From positions 1 to 64,000 of the forward strand of contig NZ_SMDC01000011.1 in assembly GCF_004343155.1 (NCBI RefSeq): 64,000 bases of DNA, given 5' to 3'. A model generated the notes under the pieces. The model searched no databases, was not told the origin of the DNA, and worked only from the letters and a program-made list of their open reading frames with translations. Source of the DNA: Marichromatium gracile (GTDB taxonomy: Bacteria > Pseudomonadota > Gammaproteobacteria > Chromatiales > Chromatiaceae). Shown here piece by piece: positions 11,274 to 18,867 of this stretch; position 1 is the stretch's first letter; each line of letters starts with the position of its first letter. The position numbers and the translations under genes were made by a program.

Positions 11274-12005
11274 ATGCAGCACAGCGATCCCGACGACCTC
11301 TTCGACCGCGCAGAGATGCCGGTCGCTCCCTTTGAATTCAATGCCGATGTCGCCCGTGTCTTCCCCGACATGGTGCGCCGCTCGGTGCCCGGCTATGCCG
11401 ATCTGGTCGCGCTCTGCGGGCTGGTGGCGCGGCGCGTGGCGCGGCCCGGCACCCGTTGCTACGACCTCGGCTGTTCGCTCGGCGCGGTCAGTCTGGCGAT
11501 GCTCGCCCGTACCCCGTCCGGGGTCGGGATCGTCGCCGTCGACAATGCCCAAGCGATGGTCGACGGACTCGCGCGCCGGCTCGCCGAGGTGCCCGGGGGC
11601 GAGCGGGTCAGGGTGTGCTGTGCCGACGTGCGCGAGGTCGAGATCGTCGACGCCTCGGTGGTGGCGCTCAACCTCACCCTGCAGTTCCTGCCGCCAGAGG
11701 AGCGTGCCGGGCTGCTCGCGCGTATCCGTGCCGGGATGGTCCCGGGCGGGGTGCTGGTGCTGGCCGAGAAGGTGCGCCTCGACGATGCCGCCGAGGCCGC
11801 CTTCGTCACCGCACTGCACGAGGACTTCAAGCGCGCCAACGGCTACAGCGAGCTGGCGATCGCCGGCAAGCGTGCCGCGCTCGAGCGGGTGCTGGTGCCG
11901 GAACGCGCCGAGATCCACGAGCAGCGCTTGCGCGAGGTCGGCTTCACCCGCGTCACCCGACTCTATCAACATCTCAACTTCGTCGCCTGGGCCGCATGGA
12001 CCTGA
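11274..12005 (+). CDS. cmoA: Carboxy-S-adenosyl-L-methionine synthase
   Basis: A 243-residue class I methyltransferase-fold enzyme that makes carboxy-SAM from SAM and prephenate. This is the first step of the tRNA wobble uridine cmo5U34 modification. The SAM/Cx-SAM loop is CYDLGCSLGAVSLAML near residue 62. The start MQHSDPDDLFDR and the acidic stretch DNAQAMVDGLARRL match the family. The gene overlaps cmoB by 10 nt. No ribosome-binding site precedes the ATG, and a -10-like TATACAAT ends 6 nt before it, so the message may be leaderless. Confidence 0.94.
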   Translation: MQHSDPDDLFDRAEMPVAPFEFNADVARVFPDMVRRSVPGYADLVALCGLVARRVARPGTRCYDLGCSLGAVSLAMLARTPSGVGIVAVDNAQAMVDGLARRLAEVPGGERVRVCCADVREVEIVDASVVALNLTLQFLPPEERAGLLARIRAGMVPGGVLVLAEKVRLDDAAEAAFVTALHEDFKRANGYSELAIAGKRAALERVLVPERAEIHEQRLREVGFTRVTRLYQHLNFVAWAAWT

Positions 12006-12976
12006 CCCCCTTCGCCCCCTTTCTCGATCATCTCGCCGAGACCCCGCTGGCGCCCTGGCGCACTGCGCTGGCCGAGCGGGTCGCGCAGCGTCTCGGGCGC
12101 GCTGCCCACGGCGATCTGCCGCGCTGGGAGGCGGCGCTGGCGCAACTCCCCGAGCTGCCGCCGGGCGAGACGCTGCTGGACGCCGCCCGCGTCGGGCTCG
12201 ATGGCGCGACCCTCATGCCCGAGCAGCGCGCCGCACTGCGCGAGGCGTTGATGGCCCTTCATCCGTGGCGCAAGGGCCCCTACAGCCTGCACGGTCTGCA
12301 CATCGACACCGAGTGGCGCTCGGACTGGAAGTGGGATCGGCTGGTCGATGCCATCTCGCCGCTCGAGGGGCGGCTGGTGCTCGATGTCGGTTGCGGCAAC
12401 GGTTATCACGGCTGGCGGATGCTCGGCGCCGGTGCCCGGCTGGTGCTGGGGATCGACCCCACCCAGCTGTTCGTGATGCAGTTCCAGGCGATCAACCGCT
12501 ATCTCGGCAGCGAGCGGCTGAGCGTGCTGCCGCTCGGCATCGAGCACCTGCCCGCGCACCTGACCGGTTTCGACACCCTGTTCTCGATGGGGGTGCTCTA
12601 CCATCGTCGCTCGCCGATCGATCACCTGGTCGATCTGCGCCGGCTGCTGCGTCCGGGGGGCGAGCTGGTGCTCGAGACCCTGGTGCTCGAAGGGGAGGAT
12701 CAGCAGGTGCTGGTGCCGCCGGGGCGCTATGCGGCGATGCGCAACGTCTGGTTCATCCCCACGGTGGCCGCGCTGCGGGTGTGGGTGGCGCGCTGTGGCT
12801 TCGACCACATCCGCGTCGCCGACGTCAGTCCGACCACGATCGAGGAGCAGCGCGCCACCGACTGGATGCACTTCCAGTCGCTCCCGGACCAACTCGACCC
12901 GGACGACCCGACCCTGACCCGGGAGGGCCACCCGGCGCCGGTGCGCGCGGTGCTGGTGGCGCGCCGCGCCGCTTGA
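11996..12976 (+). CDS. cmoB: tRNA U34 carboxymethyltransferase
   Basis: A 326-residue enzyme that transfers the carboxymethyl group from CmoA-made carboxy-SAM to hydroxyuridine 34 of tRNAs, extending wobble decoding. The methyltransferase core has VLDVGCGNGYHGWRMLGAG near 123-141. The family-specific segments WRKGPYSLHGLHIDTEWRSD, FSMGVLYHRRSP and MRNVWFIPT are all present. The ATG at 11996 lies inside the last codons of cmoA, so the two are coupled. Its length matches E. coli CmoB (323). Confidence 0.95.
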   Translation: MDLTPFAPFLDHLAETPLAPWRTALAERVAQRLGRAAHGDLPRWEAALAQLPELPPGETLLDAARVGLDGATLMPEQRAALREALMALHPWRKGPYSLHGLHIDTEWRSDWKWDRLVDAISPLEGRLVLDVGCGNGYHGWRMLGAGARLVLGIDPTQLFVMQFQAINRYLGSERLSVLPLGIEHLPAHLTGFDTLFSMGVLYHRRSPIDHLVDLRRLLRPGGELVLETLVLEGEDQQVLVPPGRYAAMRNVWFIPTVAALRVWVARCGFDHIRVADVSPTTIEEQRATDWMHFQSLPDQLDPDDPTLTREGHPAPVRAVLVARRAA

Positions 12977-13026
12977 CGATGCTGCCTTCGGCCCGCTGGG
13001 GTCGTTGGTTCTCATGGAGGACGAGG

Positions 13027-13716
13027 ATGTCGATCCCCGAGGTGGTGACGGCGCAGTGGCGTCATGATTTCGCTGCTCACGGTGTCCCGATGGCGGTACT
13101 GCCGGACGGGTGTCGCGACCTGATCTGCGTCCAGGCGCGAGGGTTCGCGCCGCGCTGGATGGTGACGCCGCTGTTCGATCGCGCACACCTGCCGCGTCTG
13201 ATATGTGCCGAGACGCGCATGGTCGGCTATCGACTGCATCCCGATGTCCGGCTCGATCAGGGCGCCTTGCTCGGTGCGGTGGCCGGACGCGACCCCGCCG
13301 ATCGCATGGCGGTGGAGGCGGCGCTCGCGGCGCATGCGTGCCGCGATCCCGCGCTCGCCGATGCGCTCGCCTGTCTCGCCGATGCGCCGCGTCCGCTCGC
13401 CCAGAGCGCGCGGCAGTGCGGCCTGAGCCTGCGCAGCCTGCAGCGGCTCGTCGGCGAGCGCAGTGGCCGCCCGCCGGTCTTCTGGCATCAGCTCGCGCGC
13501 ATCCGCCGCGCCGGGCGGATGCTCGACGGCGAGCGGCCGCTGGCCGAGGTGGCGTTGTGCGCCGGGTTTGCCGACCAGGCGCATCTGAGCCGGGCGTGTC
13601 GTCGCTGGTTCGGGCTCTCGCCGGCACGGCTGGCGCGTGCCCCCGAGCTGCGTTGGCAACTCGGGCAGCCGGGCTACGACGGCATGGCGACCGGCGAGCA
13701 GAGTTCGACCAGATAG
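13027..13716 (+). CDS. AraC-family transcriptional regulator
   Basis: A 229-residue protein. The N-terminal half (MAVLPDGCRDLICV) resembles the DUF6597-type sensor region of short AraC regulators. The C-terminal half carries two helix-turn-helix motifs, SARQCGLSLRSLQRLVGERS and LAEVALCAGFADQAHLSRAC, ending FGLSPARLAR. An upstream in-frame ATG at 12979 exists, but GGAGGACGAGG directly precedes the ATG at 13027. Its last 43 nt overlap, tail to tail, a VOC-family gene on the other strand. AraC regulators of this type often control a neighbouring VOC or methyltransferase gene. The inducer is unknown. Confidence 0.85.
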   Translation: MSIPEVVTAQWRHDFAAHGVPMAVLPDGCRDLICVQARGFAPRWMVTPLFDRAHLPRLICAETRMVGYRLHPDVRLDQGALLGAVAGRDPADRMAVEAALAAHACRDPALADALACLADAPRPLAQSARQCGLSLRSLQRLVGERSGRPPVFWHQLARIRRAGRMLDGERPLAEVALCAGFADQAHLSRACRRWFGLSPARLARAPELRWQLGQPGYDGMATGEQSSTR

Positions 13717-14063
13717 CCGTCGGGGGTCCGGACATAGGCCGTCGTCTGCCCCCAGGACTCCTCTCGCGGTTCCTGGACCACCACGGCCCCGGCGGTGCAC
13801 GCGCGCTCCAGGGTCGCGGCGACGTCGGTGGTCTCGATGGCGATCTCGAACACCGGCGCGTTCGGCTCCGGGGTGCCCGGCATCTTGCCGAGCTGGCGCA
13901 TCAGTGCCCGCGAGGAGAAGGCGAGCCGGGTTTCGCCGGTGTCGAGTTCGCCATAGTCGCCGCCCTCGTCGACGAAGCCGGAGTCGAACCCGAAGGCGTC
14001 GTGGAAGAAGGCGAGGCTGCGGGCGACGTCCTCGACGTAGAGGATGGTGTATGCAAAGCGCAT
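13674..14063 (-). CDS. VOC (glyoxalase/dioxygenase superfamily) protein
   Basis: A 129-residue protein of two paired beta-alpha-beta-beta-beta modules. It starts MRFAYTILYVEDVARSLAFF and ends TPDGYLVELCSPV. Metal-ligand-like positions, E in LVELC and an acidic residue in the first module, are visible. The reaction is unknown: such proteins include glyoxalase I, fosfomycin-resistance enzymes and antibiotic-binding proteins. It is convergent with, and overlaps, the AraC regulator gene. A clear GGGAGAT precedes the ATG on the minus strand. Confidence 0.85.
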   Translation of the reverse strand: MRFAYTILYVEDVARSLAFFHDAFGFDSGFVDEGGDYGELDTGETRLAFSSRALMRQLGKMPGTPEPNAPVFEIAIETTDVAATLERACTAGAVVVQEPREESWGQTTAYVRTPDGYLVELCSPVAMPS

Positions 14064-14134
14064 GGTGGCGATCTCCCTGGTGACGATGGAGCGGTCAGTG
14101 GATCATCGTGTGGGGTGTCCAGGCTTGAACGAAT

Positions 14135-14163
14135 GCGCCAAGGTTCCTGTCGACACTTGGCGC
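14135..14163. promoter_or_regulatory. 8-bp inverted repeat between divergent genes
   Basis: GCGCCAAG (14135-14142) and CTTGGCGC (14156-14163) form a perfect inverted repeat with a 13-bp spacer. It lies between the divergent VOC gene and the putative molybdenum-carrier gene. The half-site centres are 21 bp apart, two helical turns, so it could be an operator, for example for the adjacent AraC-type regulator. A transcript hairpin is the alternative. Confidence 0.35.
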
Positions 14164-14198
14164 GAATCCTTGAGGTGTTCCCGATCGAGGTGGTGCCG

Positions 14199-14780
14199 AT
14201 GAGCCGTTTCCCCGAACAACTCAGGCGCAAGGAGCAGGGCGAGGAGGACAGCTATTTCGCGCGGCGCGATCGCGAGCTGGTCCAGGCGCTCGCCGCCGCG
14301 CCCCGGGTGGTCTCCGGCGGCCAGAGCGGGGTCGATCGCGCCGCGCTCGATGCCGCGCTGGCGTTGGGGCTGAGCTGCGGTGGCTGGTGTCCGCGCGGGC
14401 GCCGCGCCGAGGACGGCGTGATCGCCGCGCGTTATCCGCTGCGCGAGACCCCGAGCGCGGACTATCCCGAGCGCACCGCCTGGAACGTGCGCGACAGCGA
14501 CGCGACCCTGATCCTTTGTCGCGGCGCGCCGAGCGGCGGCACCGCGCTGACGCTGCGGCTGGCGCGCGAGCAGGGACGGGCGCTGCTGGTGTGTGACCTG
14601 GAGGGCGAGCCGGCGATCGCGCCGGTGCTCGACTGGTTGGTGGGCGAGGGGGTGCGGGTGCTCAACTGCGCCGGGCCGCGCGAGTCCGGTGCGCCCGGCA
14701 TCGAGTGCGCGGCCCGGGCCTGGCTCGCGGACCTGTTCGCCGCCTGGCGCACAGCCCTCGAGCATGCCGCCGGGCGCTGA
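14199..14780 (+). CDS. Putative molybdenum-cofactor carrier / SLOG-like Rossmann protein
   Basis: A 193-residue protein. Its core VVSGGQSGVDRAALDAALAL, followed by GGWCPRGRRAEDG, is the signature of the putative molybdenum carrier family (PF12694), a Rossmann-like fold related to SLOG and DprA nucleotide-binding proteins. Later motifs are RTAWNVRDSDATLIL and SGGTALTL. A charged N-terminal helix of about 35 residues (LRRKEQGEEDSYFARRDREL) precedes the domain. GAGGTGG supports the ATG at 14199. Family members bind Moco or nucleotides, but the role here is unproven. mobB lies 26 kb away. Confidence 0.8.
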   Translation: MSRFPEQLRRKEQGEEDSYFARRDRELVQALAAAPRVVSGGQSGVDRAALDAALALGLSCGGWCPRGRRAEDGVIAARYPLRETPSADYPERTAWNVRDSDATLILCRGAPSGGTALTLRLAREQGRALLVCDLEGEPAIAPVLDWLVGEGVRVLNCAGPRESGAPGIECAARAWLADLFAAWRTALEHAAGR

Positions 14781-14790
14781 GGTCGGGCAA

Positions 14791-15825
14791 TCAGTCGAAC
14801 ACGCCCTCGGGCAGTTGCATGGTGATGCAGTGCAGGCTGCCGCCCTGGCGGATCAGCGGGCGGGCGTCGATCGGGATCACCTCGCGGTCGGGGAAGCACT
14901 CGCCGAGCACGGCCAGCGCCTCGGCATCGGCCGGATCATCGTAGACCGGGACCAGCACCGCGCCGTTGATCACCAGGAAATTGGCGTAGCCGGCGGGCAG
15001 TCGCTCGTCGTCCTCGTCGTAGACCGGGCGCGGGCTCGGCAGCGGCACCAACCGGTAGGGGTGGCCCTCGGGGTCGCGCAGTGCCTGGAGTTCGCGCTCC
15101 ATGGCGGAGAGTTCGGGGTAGTCGATGTCCTCGGGGTCGTTGCTGCGCGCGTAGCAGAGGGTATCGGGGGCGCAGAAGCGCACCAGGGTGTCGATGTGAC
15201 CGTCGGTGTCGTCGCCGCTGATCGCGCCGTGCTCGAGCCAGAGGAAATGACGGATGCCGAGCCGGATCGCCAGCGCCTGTTCGATGTCGGCGCGCTGGTG
15301 GTCGGGGTTGCGGTGGGGGTCGAGCAGGGTGCGGCTGACGGCGAGCAGGGTGCCCCGGCCGTCGGTCTCGAGCGCGCCGCCCTCGACCACCAGCTCGCAC
15401 TTCTCCAGCTCGCAGTCGCCGAAGGTGCCCTGGTCGGCGACCGCGCGGGTGATGCGGTTGTCGAGTCCGGCGGGGTACTTGCCGCCCCAGCCGTTGAAGC
15501 GGAAGTCGAGCAGCAAGGGGCGGCCGCGCCCGGTGATCACGGTGATCGGGCCGTGATCGCGCGCCCAGGTGTCGTTGCTCGGCGCGGTGGCCAGGCGCAG
15601 CCGCTCGGTCTCGGCGCCGGCCTGCTCGCAGCGGGCGCGCACGGCGGTGGCGTGGTCCGGGTCGCGACAGACGATCAGCACCGGCTCGAAGGCACTGATC
15701 CGCGCCGCCAGCTCCGCATAGAGCGTCTCGACCGCCGTGAGTTGATCCACCCAGTCGGTCTCGTCGTGAGGCCAGGTGAGCATGACCCCGCTCTGGGGTT
15801 CCCATTCAGCAGGCAGTCGGCGCAT
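14791..15825 (-). CDS. aguA: Agmatine deiminase
   Basis: A 344-residue enzyme that hydrolyses agmatine to N-carbamoylputrescine and ammonia, a step of arginine-derived putrescine synthesis. The start MRRLPAEWEPQSGVMLTWPH, NDTWARDHGPI, NGWGGKYPAG, GDDTDGHIDT and the C-terminal GGSLHCITMQ with the nucleophilic cysteine identify the PAD-type fold. The frame is open for another 537 nt upstream, but that part translates intergenic repeats into SGQRPAA units and cannot be real. The start at 15825 gives the normal length. No N-carbamoylputrescine amidase gene is adjacent. Confidence 0.92.
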   Translation of the reverse strand: MRRLPAEWEPQSGVMLTWPHDETDWVDQLTAVETLYAELAARISAFEPVLIVCRDPDHATAVRARCEQAGAETERLRLATAPSNDTWARDHGPITVITGRGRPLLLDFRFNGWGGKYPAGLDNRITRAVADQGTFGDCELEKCELVVEGGALETDGRGTLLAVSRTLLDPHRNPDHQRADIEQALAIRLGIRHFLWLEHGAISGDDTDGHIDTLVRFCAPDTLCYARSNDPEDIDYPELSAMERELQALRDPEGHPYRLVPLPSPRPVYDEDDERLPAGYANFLVINGAVLVPVYDDPADAEALAVLGECFPDREVIPIDARPLIRQGGSLHCITMQLPEGVFD

Positions 15826-15964
15826 GGTCGGTGTCTCGGCTGTGTTCAGCGATGCCGCGTCGCGCACTCCCGGCGACGGGCGAGAGGGCCGCTGTGGCAC
15901 GTGATCCGGTGCGGCCGGTGTTTGCAAAGATTGTGTGGATTCGACGCCCGCTTGTAAATCCCGG

Positions 15965-16346
15965 CTCGCCAGCCGCCAGCCGCCAGCCGCGGGAAGTTTG
16001 AACCGCAAAGCCGCAAAGGGCGCGAAGGGATTCAAGCTGCCAGCCATCAGCGGCCAGCCGCCAGTGGATGGTCGGCCTCGACGATAGCGCCACTCCCCAT
16101 TCGCTGTCAGCGACCGGTTGGCGTGCGTTTCCGACCAACACTCGAAGACAGGCAGCCACTGGCGGCTGGAGGCTGATGGCTGGAAGCTCTTCTCTCCTTT
16201 GCGTCCTTTGCGGCTTTGCGGTTCAATCTTCTGGCCGCTGGCCGCTGGCCGCTGGCCGCTGGCCGCTGGCCGCTGGCCGCTGGCCGCTGGCCGCTGGCCG
16301 CTGGCCGCTGCTGTTCCTACGTCGTCGCGGGCTTTGTGGTTTAATC
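15965..16346. repeat. Nested composite repeat with inverted modules and heptad arrays upstream of lolC
   Basis: This fills most of the 528-bp gap between agmatine deiminase and lolC (15826-16353). In order it holds: CCAGCCG-type heptads (about 15967-15990); a 22-bp repeat at 15998-16019 (core GAACCGCAAAGCCGCAAAG); degenerate CCAGNNN heptads (about 16034-16065); unique sequence; CTGGNNN heptads (about 16160-16190); the exact inverted copy of the 22-bp repeat (16205-16226); 11 perfect CTGGCCG units (16231-16307); and a degenerate module CTTTGTGGTTTAATC (16332-16346), 8 bp before lolC. The two halves are mirror images, so transcripts could fold into a long hairpin. The remainder, 15826-15964, shows nothing recognisable. 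Confidence 0.8.
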
Positions 16347-16353
16347 CATCCCC

Positions 16354-17604
16354 ATGTTTCATCCCCTGTCACTCTACATCGGTCTGCGCTACACGCGTGC
16401 GCGCCGTCGCAACCACTTCATCTCCTTCATCTCGGGGATCTCGATGGTGGGCATCGCGCTCGGCATCATCGCCCTGATCGTGGTGCTGTCGGTGATGAAC
16501 GGCTTCCACAAGGAGATCCAGCAGCGCATCCTCGGCATGGCCTCGCATGCGACCCTGAGCGATCCCTTCGGTGGCGGCCTCGGCGATTGGCAGCCGCTGC
16601 TCGAGCAGGTGCGCGCGCATCCCGATGTGGTCGGCGCCGCACCCTTCGTCGAGGTCCAGGGGATGCTCGCCAACGGCTCGCGGGTGAGCGGGGCGATGGT
16701 GCGGGGGATCCTGCCGCGCGAGGAGGATCAGGTCGCCGAGCTGCGTCGTGACATGGTCTCGGGCTCGGTCGACGACCTCGTCGACGGTGCGTTCAATATC
16801 GTCCTCGGGCGCGATCTCGCCGGTTATCTGGGGGTCGCGCCGGGCGACAAGGTCACCGTGGTCACCCCGCAGGTGAGCGCCACCCCGGCCGGGGTGATGC
16901 CGCGGCTCAAGCGCTTCACGGTGAGCGGGGTGTTCTCGGTGGGGATGGCCGACTACGATCGCAACGCCGCCTTCATCCACATGCGTGACGGCGCGCGCCT
17001 GCTCGGACTCGGCGACAACGTCTCCGGGGTGCGACTCAAGCTCACCGACATGTGGGCCGCGCCGCGGCTGGTGCGCGAGATCGCCTACGATCTCGGCGGC
17101 GCCTATCGCGTCGTCGACTGGACCCAGGTGCACAGCAACTTCTTCAGCGCGCTGGCGATGGAGAAACGGATGATGAGCATCATCCTCTTTCTGATCGTCG
17201 CCGTGGCCGCCTTCAACATCGTCTCGACCCTGGTGATGGTGGTCACCGACAAGCAGTCCGATATCGCGGTGCTGCGCACCCTCGGTGCCTCGCCGGCGCG
17301 GGTGATGGGGGTGTTCATGGTGCAGGGCACCGCGATCGGATTGATCGGCACCCTGGTCGGGGTGGTCGCCGGTGTGGTGCTGGCGCTCAACGTCGAGCCG
17401 GTGGTGGCCTGGATCGAGGGCGTGTTCGGGGTGCACTTCCTCGATCCCTCGATCTACTACATCAGCGCGCTGCCCTCGGACGTTCAGCTCGTCGACGTGC
17501 TGCGGGTGGGCGGCGCGGCCTTCGCGATGTCGGTGCTGGCCACCCTCTATCCGGCCTGGCGCGCGGCACGGACCGACCCGGCGGAGGCGCTGCGCTATGA
17601 GTGA
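16354..17604 (+). CDS. lolC: Lipoprotein-releasing system permease LolC/LolE family
   Basis: A 416-residue inner-membrane subunit of the ABC system that extracts outer-membrane lipoproteins and hands them to LolA. It begins [20 protein letters not shown], the family signature. A first membrane helix at 27-46 is followed by a large periplasmic domain (about 50-265). Three C-terminal helices carry [19 protein letters not shown], the FtsX-type coupling region. It overlaps lolD by 8 nt. Only one permease gene is present, so it either forms homodimers (LolF type) or has a distant LolE partner. Confidence 0.92.
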   Translation: MFHPLSLYIGLRYTRARRRNHFISFISGISMVGIALGIIALIVVLSVMNGFHKEIQQRILGMASHATLSDPFGGGLGDWQPLLEQVRAHPDVVGAAPFVEVQGMLANGSRVSGAMVRGILPREEDQVAELRRDMVSGSVDDLVDGAFNIVLGRDLAGYLGVAPGDKVTVVTPQVSATPAGVMPRLKRFTVSGVFSVGMADYDRNAAFIHMRDGARLLGLGDNVSGVRLKLTDMWAAPRLVREIAYDLGGAYRVVDWTQVHSNFFSALAMEKRMMSIILFLIVAVAAFNIVSTLVMVVTDKQSDIAVLRTLGASPARVMGVFMVQGTAIGLIGTLVGVVAGVVLALNVEPVVAWIEGVFGVHFLDPSIYYISALPSDVQLVDVLRVGGAAFAMSVLATLYPAWRAARTDPAEALRYE

Positions 17605-18313
17605 TCCACGGACACCGGAGGCGGTGCTCGAGACCGCCGCCCTGACCAAGACCTTCCGCCAGGGACCCGCCGAGATCGAGGTGCTGCGCGGGGTCGACTT
17701 CCGCGTCGGCGCCGGTGAGCGGGTGGCCATCGTCGGCGCCTCGGGCTCGGGCAAGAGCACCCTGCTGCAGTGTCTCGGCGGACTCGACCGGCCGAGCGCC
17801 GGTCGGGTGTGCTGGCGCGGTCAGGACATCGTCGGGCTCTCCGAGGCGCGGGTGGGGCGATTGCGCAACCGTCATCTCGGCTTCGTCTACCAGTTCCACC
17901 ACCTGTTGCCCGAGTTCACCGCGCTCGAGAACGTCGCCATGCCGCTGCTGATCGGTGGCATGCGCCCGCGCCTGGCGCGCGAGCGCGCGCTCAACCTGCT
18001 TGCCCAGGTCGGGCTGGCGCATCGTGGCGCCCATCGTCCGGCCGAACTCTCCGGCGGCGAGCGTCAGCGCGCGGCGGTGGCCCGCGCCCTGGTCACCGAG
18101 CCCGATTGTCTGCTTGCCGACGAGCCGACCGGGAACCTTGACCGCAACACCGCCGCCGCCGTCTACGAGCTGATGCTCGAACTCAACCGCGACATCGGCA
18201 CCGCGCTGGTGATCGTCACCCACGACCCCGAACTCGCCGCGCGGATGGATCAGCGCTGGCGGCTCGACGAGGGCGCGCTGGTCCCGGCAGCGGCGGAGGT
18301 CGCTGCCCGGTAG
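17597..18313 (+). CDS. lolD: Lipoprotein-releasing system ATP-binding protein
   Basis: A 238-residue ABC ATPase that powers LolC/E. Walker [10 protein letters not shown] lies at 47-55, the MacB/LolD-like [20 protein letters not shown] near 98-117, the signature LSGGERQR and Walker [13 protein letters not shown]. The ATG at 17597 overlaps the lolC stop, implying coupling. Its last 64 nt overlap the end of the convergent DUF2062 gene. Confidence 0.95.
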   Translation: MSDPRTPEAVLETAALTKTFRQGPAEIEVLRGVDFRVGAGERVAIVGASGSGKSTLLQCLGGLDRPSAGRVCWRGQDIVGLSEARVGRLRNRHLGFVYQFHHLLPEFTALENVAMPLLIGGMRPRLARERALNLLAQVGLAHRGAHRPAELSGGERQRAAVARALVTEPDCLLADEPTGNLDRNTAAAVYELMLELNRDIGTALVIVTHDPELAARMDQRWRLDEGALVPAAAEVAAR

Positions 18314-18810
18314 CGGGCACGTCGACGCTGGATCTCGCGTATCAGCTTCCAGCGCCACAGCGTCTGGATGGCGAAATAACCACTCACCGAGCACAGCGTG
18401 GCGCAGACCAGCGAGCCGAGCAGCAGCGGCGCGAGTACCGCCAGCCAGTTGCGCCAGTCGATCCAGAAGTGCATGTCGAAGCCGACCACCGGCTGGTCGA
18501 GCAGCCAGCAGCCGAGCGCATAGGCGCCGTAGAACATCGGCGGGATGGTGATCGGGTTGGAGATCCAGATCAGGGTCAGCGAGATTGGCAGGTTGACCCG
18601 GGTGGCGATCGCCAGCCCCGCTGCCATGAACAGATGACCGAGCGGCGGCAGGTACATCACGAACAGGCCGACCGCGACGGCGCCCGAGACCGAACGTCGG
18701 TTGAGATGCCAGAGGTTGGGATCCTGCAGTAGCTTTCCGAAGATACCGAGCTGCCGATTTTCCAGGATCTTCCGGGGGTCCGGCATGACCCGTTTCAGCG
18801 ATTTCTTCAC
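18250..18810 (-). CDS. DUF2062 inner-membrane protein
   Basis: A 186-residue protein with [39 protein letters not shown], and [14 protein letters not shown], the conserved parts of DUF2062, plus three or four membrane helices. Its function is unknown; some homologues are fused to glycosyltransferases. The frame extends to a TTG at 18852. The GTG at 18810 (VKKSLKRV) is chosen because it matches the usual basic start and a -10-like TATACT lies just upstream on the minus strand. The C-terminus overlaps lolD convergently and ends in a low-complexity Ala/Ser tail. Confidence 0.82.
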   Translation of the reverse strand: MKKSLKRVMPDPRKILENRQLGIFGKLLQDPNLWHLNRRSVSGAVAVGLFVMYLPPLGHLFMAAGLAIATRVNLPISLTLIWISNPITIPPMFYGAYALGCWLLDQPVVGFDMHFWIDWRNWLAVLAPLLLGSLVCATLCSVSGYFAIQTLWRWKLIREIQRRRARYRAATSAAAGTSAPSSSRQR

Positions 18811-18867
18811 ACGGAGAGTCCGACTGGTCTCAGGTGCCGACGCAGGCGCCAAGTATAGGCCAGACGG

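Noticed and set aside
16231-16307. CTGGCCG array as a CRISPR array
   Set aside because: Units are 7 bp, contiguous and without spacers, and no cas genes are present.
15826-16362. N-terminal extension of agmatine deiminase with SGQRPAA repeats
   Set aside because: The extension is translated intergenic heptad DNA; the family-length protein starts at 15825.
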